Notes under the pieces: generated by a model
Database searches by the model: none
The model's input: the letters and a program-made list of their open reading frames with translations, nothing else
What the model was told of the DNA's origin: nothing
Shown here: piece by piece, positions 54,343 to 64,000 of the stretch
Position numbering within the stretch: the stretch's first letter is position 1
How the letters are laid out: every line of letters begins with the position of its first letter
Position numbers and translations under genes: made by a program
Origin: Otatea glauca
Lineage: Eukaryota; Streptophyta; Magnoliopsida; Poales; Poaceae
Assembly: GCA_036346275.1 (NCBI GenBank)
Contig: CM070723.1
Location: 1,364,001 to 1,428,000, forward strand
DNA: 64,000 bases
Direction of reading: 5' to 3'

Positions 54343-57300
54343 TGTGAGACCCGTTCGATGAGCAGAACTCCATGTGATTCTTGTGCTATTCCACGGATCG
54401 ATGCTAGCACTCACATGTTTACAACATTTGTATCAAACTCATACAAGCGAACTCACAGAAGAACTTTCATTACTGAAATAATTATACAAAGTTCAGTACA
54501 ATTTTAAACCATCTTAACAGCGGAAATTAAAAACGGAAAACCAAAAGGAACTGAAACTCCAAAATGCCTTGCGGTTGCCCACTAAACCCTCAGGCACTGA
54601 CTAGGCTACCTAGAAGAGGCTATCGTCGAAACCCCCGAGACCTGCCTGAAAGAACGCGTCGTCCGAGATCACAATCTTCTTCCTCCGAGACAATAGATGC
54701 AAGATTGAGTACATTGGTACTCAAGAAGACTTATATTGGTTCACGATGCAAATAAATAATTATGCGAGTTGAACAAATGACGAGCTATGGTTATTTTGCG
54801 GTTGCATAAAAACATTAAATAAGTAAGCATAATAGATTGCAACATCGCATTTTTAATAAAAGCAATTGAAGGACGAAATTGTAAGCAAAAATATACTAGA
54901 TTCTCAACTCAGTCTACCCGATCGCATATAACCCCGTGTCGATCCTTTGACACAAAAGAAGGTTGCAAAACAGTTACAAAGTTTCAACCCATTTTGAAAA
55001 CACCAAAACTCTAGCATTGGGAGGATTTTCCCCAAGTGCCCATTACATGGCGCGGCTAATCGATCGATTTTCACTCTGCAGAGGTGTACACTTTACCCAC
55101 AAGGAATGATCAACCTCTTTCGCCGGGCCGCTAACACACTTCCTTGGTGTGTCGGCAAGGAGATCATACAAAGTCATTACATTATTTAGACATGACTTTA
55201 CACCACCGGGGCGTTAACCTCGCCACGAAGACAGACACACACCCAAGCCGTGGATCCACATTTATCACACACACACCACGTTTACATCCGGGGCAAGGCG
55301 TACACCGTTGCATCGGTATGTAAAACCCTACTGCATGACTGACCGGACTGCTGTGCAAATCTCCGCCTTCCATAGATGCAAAGCCAAGTCTAAACAACTT
55401 ATTAAGCTAAGACCCGCCCATACAAGCCCTTGTGGTTGCGGAAACATGGTTCTACAACATCCCATTTGCTCGGTCCTTAAACCGACACAGGCGATACTCC
55501 ACCCTAGCTACGTGCATATCTCTTTGCACAATCGGCTAGCGCCAAATAATCACCCGCGTCAAAACATAGTTTTGTTTGAAGGTTTTAGCAAACTACCATC
55601 AACCAATTTCCAAGACATTATATGACGGTTGAAAAGATTGAAAACCAACAAGCGACTAAAGCAGAATATTATTATGCTAGCGGTTATACCCAAAACGACA
55701 TTACATATGTCTAGCTCAATCTAAGGTTTACAAGGTCCACAAGTCCATACAGATTGAGGCAAACCATAATTTACAGGATTAACTACAGTTCTAACCCAAA
55801 TTAGCACTTTTAGGGAATTATCCGGATGCACTGTACATAAGCAAAAACAACATATAGTAGGTGAATTATCGGGCTCAACGTGATCAAGGAGTTGCTTGCC
55901 TTGCAAATCACCGTCGAATAAGATCTGGATCTGCAGAACCGCCTTCTTCTTCTTCAATGAAATCGGTCTCTACTGTTGCGAACAAGAAGAAAAAGAGAAT
56001 ATCAAGAACTTCAAATGGCAAAAGAAAAGACATGATAAACAGTAAACACAAATTGAATCAAACAGTATTGCTATTCCAGAAATATTCGAACTTAAACATC
56101 GAATTATAGATGCTAAAATTATTTGAAAAGAAAAGATTGATCATTTGCTTCTTTGGAGGATGCTATACCTAACCAACAGCCAAAACAGAGGTCTCCCTGA
56201 TTTCTCCAAAGATTCAAGAGGAGCACTTGAAACTATATCATCTAGGGTTATAAACCTAACAAGATTGATGTACATTAACTACAGAAATTAGAGTTTAAGT
56301 CTTGGATTAGCTAAAGCATAACTTAATTATCAAATCTAACTACTTGTTTTATCTTTTAGGGTTTAGATGAAGCTTGAAAACTATTGTTGAAAAGGCTTGG
56401 TTAAACTCTAGACTTGGCTACAAAACTGGCTAAGGACAGGACTAAACAACAGCACTTAAGGTTATTTCTCTTATGAAAACTAAGTGAACTAAAGCTCTAA
56501 AACAGAATATTTTTCTGGAATCTAGTAGAACAAACTTTGGTTATCAATTCTACACTATTCTTCCAAAATTTCTTACTTGGATGAGTTATTTCACACATGG
56601 TTGAAAAAGCTTGATTGTTTCAATCTTTCACCAAAACATAAAAACTAGCCTCATTCCCTTAACTTGCTTTGTATACCAACCTTAGCAAAACATCATTCTT
56701 TTCCAGAATCTACTAGAATATACTTTGTGAAATGCTTCTATACCATTTTTACATTTCTTCTCATTCATATAATCCATTTTATCATATGTTGAAAAGGGCT
56801 ATATGAACATAAAAACTAACTTATAACCTTTCCATCTTTTGCTTTCACTTATTACTAAACTATTTAACATCTTTTATCCATTTTCATCCTGACATCAGGG
56901 AAAGATCCTAAAAGCATTTTAAAAGTGAATTTGAGTTATTTTGAACTTGTTCATAACAAATTACATCTATTTTGGTTATAACTAGTATTGTTTTTCTTAA
57001 TTGAACAACTATCATAAATACTTTTCTTTAAGTATTTTCACAAGAGCAACTCCCCATGATTATAGCTAACCAGGATGAACTTTTAAACATTCAAACTTTA
57101 GTCTTTTCTTTCATTTACTCGTTTTCCTTTTTCATGTTTAATATTCATTTTTGAGTAAATATGATATATATATATATAAAAGTATTAAGGAAACATTTGG
57201 TTTATTTGGAATACTCATAGCTCAGGATTCTACAAAACTTACTTTTCCTTAATTGGATCATCCCAAAAATATTTTATTCTTCACACCTTAATTACACTTA

Positions 57301-59323
57301 GGCTTCTATTTCATTTTTCCTAAAATCACACTTTACTCATCTTCAGAAATTTTTGCATATTCTGAAACTACAGCCTTTTATACGAATTTAGAAATTTGTT
57401 TCACTAAATTTGGCCAGATGATTCAAAAGTTATGAGCATTTGAATTTCGATCGGTTTCAAAATCATTCAAAAATCGAAAATACGCTTTCAATCGGAGAAA
57501 ACGGCTTTCTGCTACGCTAAAACTGAGTTCAAATGCTCGACCACGACGTGTGGGACCCGCCAATCAATGACTCGGATCGAGGCACCGCGGTTCTTTGCTC
57601 GCCGCCGTGAACTAGCTCCGCCATGGCCGAATGGGCACCGTTCTAGCTTCACCGTGCCAAGACGAGTCTAGGGTGGTGCTACTTCACCGGGAGGTGGCCA
57701 GGAAGATGGTCGCCACCGCGAGGGTGCGGCGGCGCCATGACCACGACGGCGAAAGCTCGGCTAGGGGCAAAATTTCCGGCGACCTAGGGTTCGTCACAGC
57801 TACAGTGGATCAAGGAGATGCGAGTTCACCTGATGGCTGGGTCGGAGAAAGTGCAGTACGGCTGCCACCGCGCGCCGCCGGAGGAAGAAGAACGGCGGCT
57901 CAACGGCGCTGCAGCCAAAATGAATCCAAAATGGCGAGTGATCAGCAATCCTGGGATGATGAGGGAGCTCGAAGCAATCAATTTGGAGGATTGAGTGAGG
58001 ACTCACCCGATTCAACGTTTCCCCTTCTCGAGTTCCTCCGGCTCAACGGGAAGACGACGCCCCTTGAGGCTCTCGGCTCGGCAAAATGGAAAGGTGAGGT
58101 GCGTGAGGGCACTGCGACGCGAGCACAAGGCTTAAAGCCGTATGGAATCGATCGAGTTCGCGGTTTTGGCTCGAGTTGGAACGAACGACTTCGGTCGGTT
58201 CTTCTGCGCCAGGCGCAACCCATGCGCAAACTCGTCTCCGAGACGGCTCGAGCGGGATCAAGTGGGCACAGGCGAGGGGGAGAAGCTCTACTCGTGACGT
58301 GGAAGCCATCGAGCTCGGCCGGACGAGGCAGGTGAAGCCGGACGCGAAGGACGAGCGGGGACGGCGACATCGCCTCGGCCAGGGGAGAAGAAAGGGAAGA
58401 GCAAAACGCATGTGAGACGGCGTGTGGGACCGGGGCCCACTGGCAGCGAGACATCCTCGCCTCAGCTGACCGGCTCGTCAGCGGGTCAACAGGGCTGGGC
58501 CCACTGTCGATGAAATAGTCGATTTTAATGTGATTTGACAGAACAAGAATTCTCTAGGTTTCTCATTTGTTTAAGCATTAAACTAATCCCAAATTTTCTC
58601 AAACTTTTTGACTAAGTCCCACTGAGAGTCACCCGTCTGCTACAAAATTTTGAGACAAAAACTCCTTCTAGGTGATTTGTTAAAATTCTGACACTGTACC
58701 CAGGTTCTGAATTTCGATTTCGGTTTTTGATTTAATTATAGGTTCATTTCTTACAATTTATTTTTGAGACTTTTTGGACAGGTTCCAATCCTTATAATTG
58801 GATTACTTTTAAATTTTCAATTCAAAAAGATGAGCCGTTATTTTATAAAAATTCTGACAATCATTTTCCTTACATTCTGGACCCACTGTTTTTGAACTTT
58901 TAAGAGGCTTATTTCAATTCATTTAATTACAAAAATTTTACCAGTGATGAATCATATCTCCAGGGATTTACATAAATTTTCTTGGCTTTTCTTGATATCG
59001 ATTATTTTTCTTTCTACTTTTTGATTCACTATTTTTAACCAAAAAGTAGATCCATAATTCATTTAGCTTGACCCCAGGTTTATAAAAATTTTACTTACTG
59101 ATCAAACATTTAGATCAGCTCAAATGGAATTCATGATAAAATTTTCTAAATTTTATTTTCATCTTTTACCTTTTCCTTGTTTTTCCCTTTTCATTTAATC
59201 TTTCAGATAGCACAAAAGTCTAAGAAATCCTAATTGGATCGAATAACACTTAGAACTTCAAAATCACTTAAATTAAAACTTAAACTGTTTATTTTTCACT
59301 GTTCCAATTTCCAGGTCGTTACA
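54343..59323 (-). repeat. element B 5' LTR (5.0 kb)
   Basis: Begins TGTAACGACC at 59323 and ends GGGTCTCACA at 54343 (minus). Long AT-rich stretches match the 3' LTR base for base. The GC-rich part (57550-58500) differs repeatedly by 1-3-base indels. It contains a module copy at about 55035-55155. Confidence 0.92.
55035..55155. promoter_or_regulatory. conserved LTR module, element B 5' LTR copy
   Basis: Contains AATCGATCGATT, CTCTGCAGAG, GTGTACACTTTACCCACAAG, ATGATC and ACACACttccttgGTGTGTCGG in the shared order. The first hairpin is damaged here (GTGCCCATTACATGGCGCGG), in a way that fits a triplet reading error. Confidence 0.55.
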
Positions 59324-62300
59324 CAGAAACACTCACCCAAGACGTGGATCCTTTCACTTTACACCCAACACCACGTTTCTGTTCACGGCCAGGCGTACAC
59401 CGTTGCATTGGTATGTAGAAACCCCTACAGACAAACCGAAACGGAATGCCTGTGCAGTACTCCCGCCTTCCTTAGATGCAAAGCCACACCTAAACAACTT
59501 GATAGGCTAAGACTGTCCCATACCAGCCCTCGTGGTTGTACGAAAATCTTGGATCTATAGCGTCCCATTGCTCGGTCCTTAATCCGACACGGGCGATACT
59601 CCACCCTAACTACGTGCAAATCCCTCTGCACCTCCGGCTATTGCCAATAATCGCCCGCATCAAAACCATAGTTTTATTTTGGGTTTTTAATCAACATACC
59701 CATAACCAACAGCTTTATTTCCAACATTTTCCATTTCTCAAGAAACAAATTTTGATCTGATCCTCATTCTCATTTGTTCTAAAAGCATGGCTAAGCATGG
59801 ATAAAAGTAATCACATATACCCACAATGACATTAAGTAATTGTCTAAGCTCAATCTATGGGTATCAAGGTACACATGTTCATACTTATCAAGGAAGTTTC
59901 ATGAGAAAACAGGTATAACTAGCAGTACCACAAAATAGCGAATTTACAGAAAGTAAACGTATGCACGAAACATTTTAATAAACAATGCAAATTAAATTCT
60001 GGGATCAAGATGGTCAAAGGAGGGTGCTTGCCTTGCTTATATATTGTTTACGACGAAGACGCGATCGCAGACGACGGAGGCAACGGCGGAGGAAGGGACG
60101 TCGAATTCTACACGTCGATTGATCGGAAAATAGCAAAAAAATAAACTTCAATAAAGGCGAAAAGAAGACAGACAGAAAATCAAATAAAGATTCATTGCAG
60201 AAAACAGGAATACTTTAGAGTTTGAATTATTTAAGCAATTACTTTATTCTTAAACTTAATGACTTCATGATAAACAAAACAGGGTTCTTTTATAGATTAT
60301 CTTTTCTTGATTTACGAATTCAAGAGGCTAAAATTATGAATTCTAATATTTATTACTTCGAATTATAGATGCTAAAATTATTTGAATTAAAAGAATTAGA
60401 CACTAATTAAGGGTTACGCTAAACACTTAACCCTAAGTAATTTGCATAGAAAAGGTTTTAAATAATTTGTAACTGGTAGCTAGCTAATTAGATTTATACT
60501 TGATTTTTGAGAAGGTTCTGGTGATACAAATATATTAACTACAAATTTCTTATTACTAGGATCACTTATTCTTGCTATGACAAGGTTTATTAAACATACA
60601 ACTAAGGGTTATTTGACTATTAAAGTTTTTAAGCAAAACATGATGGAATAAGGTTATTTCTTCGGAACTTAATAGCATATACTTTGAATAACATATCTAA
60701 GCTGATTTCATATATTTTTGAGTTTAGACGAGACATCATTCTCATAGTTGAAAATGCTTAGGTGATATAAAAGGTTACGACAATCATACTTTTTAGGGGT
60801 ATTCAACTAGCAGGATTTAGTTGAAATGAAAGTTGTAAATGAAATATTTTTCTAGAATATGGTAGTACATATCCCAAATATTATTTCTAAACTTATTTCT
60901 AATACATTTGCATTTAGACGAGAGGTTCTACGGATCGATGAAAAGGCTTGATAGTTCAATTTTTACTCGATAAGAGTTCAGTTTTGATACAAGATCTGCG
61001 ACTACACCGCCTAGGATAATTTATCCATTTTTCGTGCATTAATAGGGCATGATACTAGAAGTGATTTAAAGTTGGTTTCATGACAAATGGCTTTTATCCG
61101 CGATACTTTTCCTATAAACGATCATTAGGGTTTAACATTATTTTATTTCAACCTAGCACTAACATAAGGTATTTTGTCTTCACAAATAGGGTACTATTTT
61201 TCGAGGTTATTAGATTTGGTTTCATCAAATTCTGAATTTATTCGCGAAGGTTACAACTATTCCAAATATGCAATTATTTACTTTTTGACCATTAATTATT
61301 TACTGTTTTATGTAGTAAACTTTAAGTATTATTTTATATCTGAAACCCTATCTTGCCAGAGGTATAATAAAACTGGTTTAGCGATTATTTGAATTCATTT
61401 GATCTCTCTATTGACTATTTGATTCTATATGCATGTACATATACATTTTATATTTAGATTATTTCATATTGTTAAAGATAGTTCAAATCAAATTCATATA
61501 TTAATTATTTTGGTAAATTCAGGTATCCTACTGTCATAATAGTATTCAGAAATTAAATTTTACTTATTCCATGTTTCATTTATTCAAATAATGTATATTT
61601 GAATTTCTAATGCTTTGATTACAATCTTTAATAGAAAGTAATTCAAACATAAGTGAAAATCAAATATTTTTATATATTTGAACTTCTGGAAACATGAGTA
61701 TTTCACTAAAATTAGTTCCATTCCATTCCAAATTTGTTTACAACATTTTAATATATAGCACTTCTTTAAGCCTTTACTTTAAATTTGAATTTCAAATTTA
61801 TCCAGTGAACATTTTCAAAATGTTATTGCATATTCTGAAAGAACTAGATTTTATATGAATTTATAATTTTGTTTCACTTTATTTGGACTAAAGATTCAAA
61901 AGTTATTAATGTTTGAAGTGGCTCGGTTTTGGAAATTGAATTGAAAACTAGAAATACGTTTTGAGCCGAAAGCGTATTCTACCGAATGCACTGAAGTTGC
62001 TTCGCGCCATCGACAGGAGGGGCCCACAGTCACGATGACCGGAGAATGAGGTGGCGCTAGAGTTGCTCGGCGACGGCTCCGGCGAGGGTCCTACGAATGG
62101 ATAGCACAGTAGGCACCGGGAGGTCTTAGCGCATCTGGGTCAAGGGTTTCGCCGGCGGAATGGCGAACGAACGACATCACCGGCATGCGGCGGAGAGGGA
62201 AGGGCTCACGGAGAAGAAAAGCGATACTCCTCGGCGAATGGATAGCGTTCAAGCATCCATGAGGCTAGAGCGCTCCATTTTGCCGGTTGGCGGGCGGAAA

Positions 62301-63809
62301 CGGTCAGTGGAGGCGCCACCGCGCGACCGAGTCAAGAAGAAGGCGCACGGTGCGGCGGTGCTGCGAGCAAGAAGAGCAAAAAGAGACGAGTGGGATGAGT
62401 TCGATTCGGCCCTAGCAAGCTTCGAAACGGTTAATTTGGGAGGAGGCTCACTATTTTGGCGCATTGCGATTCTTCCCCAATTTCGGTTTTTCCGCGAAAT
62501 GGTGAAGAACACCGCTTGGGTTGATCATTTGGTTCGGGAGTGAATGAGGAGAAGGAAAGCCTCAAGCGATGCGTAGTAGGTATTTATAGCCGAGAAACGA
62601 TCGCTTCACGGTGGTTTGAAAGGAGAAGGATGTTGCGGCTCGGATTTGTCTCTGGCGATGAATTTGGCGTGTGATTTCGCGGCAAGGATTGACAAGAGTT
62701 GGTCAGGGTATGGCGCAGAGCTCCCGAGGTCTAGCGTGACTTGATCGGCAGCAGCGACGTGCACCGGTCAGGCGGGAGTAGGCGCGAAGATGCACTGGAT
62801 TGGGCGAAGCTGGCGCAAGACTCGGGAGACTTCGCGTCTGTCTCGGGCGAGAGGAGGAAGAGAGGAGGCAGCGAATTTGGGGGCTGACGGGTGGGTCCCG
62901 GGACCACAGTCAGCGAGAGTGGCGATTTTCCGTTGCAGCCAGCAACCGTTACGGTCAATTGGTGTTGGCCCACATGTCGGTGAGAGAGTTCGGCTGAAGG
63001 GATAAACTTCACGCAGACAGCTCCATGTGACCACTAAATTCGCTATCAAATCAGGGTATAATTTTGTGAAACTTTTTGACCAAGCTCTCCTGATAGTTTC
63101 TAATGTCCAGTAAAAATTTGAGGTTAAAATAACGCATGGTTAAATTATAAAAATTCTGACACTGTAGGTTTGTACAAGATTTAAATTTCGGTTTTGTATT
63201 TATTTAAAGGTTCAAAAATTATTATTTATTTCTGAAACTTTTATTAGGGATTATATATAGGTCAAGTATGTCTCTGTAAAAGTTTCAAGTCAAAATATTT
63301 GGTATTTATTTTATAGAAATTCTGACATGAGAATTTCTAGTTTTTTATGGTCTCTGTTTTTGAATTGTTAGAGGGCTCTGCCGACATGATCAATTCCTAA
63401 GATTTTTACCAGGTGTAAACACTGTACTGAGGGTGCTTTGGTAATTTTTCCAGATCCAGATAATCTTCGAATATTTTTCATTAATTCTGACTAGCACTGT
63501 TTCTAGTCAAAAAGAGGTGACATTAATGTTATTTACCCATTTTTCTGTGCATAAAATTTTACTTCTTGATTTTTACTGACTTACCAGGGTGGTTAGGGTT
63601 CTATGGTAATTTTTCCAAAATTTATCTTTTACCATTTTATCTTTTCATCATTATCCATTCTTTAATTCTAGTTGTTTGATTTTTCATTCAATACAAAAAT
63701 CCAGGGAAAATCCAAATAAATTTCAATCATGTCAAGAAAAATCATAAATAAATGTATTCAAATTCAAAATATTAATTTTCATATTATTCCATTTTTTCGG
63801 GATGTTACA
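59324..63809 (-). repeat. element A 5' LTR, upstream part
   Basis: Continues the 5' LTR of A after element B. It aligns with 32711-37178. 60240-61975 is almost identical to 33600-35350. A TATA box on the minus strand lies at 62581-62588. It ends TGTAACATCC (minus) at 63809, followed by TSD TCAAT. Confidence 0.92.
62581..62588 (-). promoter_or_regulatory. TATA box of element A 5' LTR
   Basis: TATAAATA on the minus strand in the same context as 35954-35961. As this is the 5' LTR, it would drive transcription of element A, although element B now lies between it and the internal region. Confidence 0.62.
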
Positions 63810-63814
63810 TCAAT

Positions 63815-64000
63815 GCTGCATTATCTCTAGCCTTACATATTATGCTCGCTATTCACTCGGGTCACACCACCACACTACGCACACGCTCGCCGCCGGTGCT
63901 CCACCCAATGTGCTCGATGTGCGCTTGAGTTGCACCACCACGCTCACCCTACCCCTGTTTGCTGCTAGCTTGCTTGGGATAGACATGGAGAGAAAGAGGG
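63815..64000. other. intergenic DNA right of element A
   Basis: Short stretch, no gene recognised. It is the continuation of 31563-31850. Confidence 0.5.

Larger units (their letters stand above)
42459..59323 (-). mobile_element. element B: Ty3/Gypsy chromovirus (Tekay/Del-like, RIRE3/RIRE8 type), minus strand
   Basis: LTRs of about 5.0 kb (42459-47436 and 54343-59323) enclose 6.9 kb with, on the minus strand, an extra upstream frame, gag, protease, RT, RNase H, integrase and a chromodomain remnant. RT before integrase defines Ty3/Gypsy. The chromodomain, long LTRs and initiator-Met site fit the Tekay/Del chromovirus lineage. As I recall, rice RIRE3 and RIRE8 carry an extra orf0 before gag. 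The element lies inside the 5' LTR of A. The flanking 5-mers are ATGAA and CAGAA (expected GAA plus two altered bases), and the target reads continuously in the intact LTR of A at about 32710. Confidence 0.92.
31856..63809 (-). mobile_element. element A: large Ty3/Gypsy-like LTR retroelement, probably non-autonomous, minus strand
   Basis: LTRs of about 5.3 kb begin TGTAACATCC and end GGTCTCACA on the minus strand. TCAAT is duplicated at 31851-31855 and 63810-63814. A primer-binding site matching initiator-Met tRNA lies next to the 5' LTR (41572-41583), and a polypurine tract lies next to the 3' LTR (37179-37194). The 4.4-kb internal region contains one gag-like frame with zinc knuckles but no RT, RNase H or integrase motif. 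The 5' LTR is split at 42458/59324 by element B. Sequence similarity of LTR ends and of the conserved module suggests that an element of B's kind supplies the enzymes (inference). Confidence 0.92.

Noticed and set aside
1..64000. tRNA genes, rRNA, CRISPR arrays, bacterial operons or organelle inserts
   Set aside because: None seen on either strand by reading; the repeats present are transposons, microsatellites and tandem arrays.

Overview
The window is nuclear DNA from a grass (Poaceae), most likely Oryza or a close relative. The evidence is dense nested LTR retrotransposons with plant initiator-Met tRNA primer-binding sites, a Stowaway-type MITE, Mutator-type TIR elements, a CACTA element with plant gene fragments, and sharp swings between GC-rich and AT-rich DNA. 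No intact host gene, tRNA, rRNA, CRISPR array or bacterial feature was seen. Species cannot be fixed from the sequence alone. All boundaries, TSDs and motifs were read by eye; family names come from remembered family features, not a database search.

1-8.6 kb is old, patchy intergenic DNA. It holds a 345-bp Mutator-like MITE (739-1083, 9-bp TSD), a 62-bp tandem duplication, dispersed copies of one local duplication (about 220-690, 1826-1986, 6150-6480), a possible solo LTR (2016-2736) and a non-autonomous CACTA element (3310-6003, TSD AGC). The CACTA element carries a broken RPA70-like exon and an exon of the SSXT-domain coactivator GIF/AN3. A frameshifted heavy-metal-associated (HMA) exon lies at 7466-7682 on the minus strand, followed by a probable TIR element (7845-8556).

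8.6-17.6 kb is a three-level nest. A Mutator-like element (8587-17565) contains a minus-strand Copia element (9129-16890, TSD CAGCC). That element's gag gene is split by a solo LTR (13310-16263, TSD CCAAT). The Copia pol is heavily broken.

17.6-24.4 kb is AT-rich and has no genes. It contains a tetranucleotide microsatellite, a Stowaway MITE (18315-18571), four tandem copies of a 0.7-kb unit with internal sub-repeats (19871-22710) and two copies of a palindromic unit (23450-24150).

24.4-31 kb is a plus-strand Copia element (24408-30977, TSD CTACT). It has short LTRs and a degraded pol but no recognisable gag; a very GC-rich 1.2-kb block lies in its leader.

31.9-63.8 kb is one giant minus-strand Ty3/Gypsy insertion, element A (31856-63809, TSD TCAAT). 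Its LTRs are 5.3 kb and its internal region holds only a gag-like zinc-knuckle ORF, so it is probably non-autonomous. Its 5' LTR is split by element B (42459-59323), a minus-strand chromovirus of the Tekay/Del type with 5-kb LTRs, an extra upstream ORF, gag, protease, RT, RNase H, integrase and a chromodomain remnant. The LTRs of A, B and the solo LTR share a conserved module of hairpins and palindromes. Paired LTRs are almost identical in AT-rich parts but differ, often by indels, at CAG/CTG/ACA triplets, which suggests base-calling error at methylated CHG sites. Many frameshifts in A and B may therefore be artefacts.
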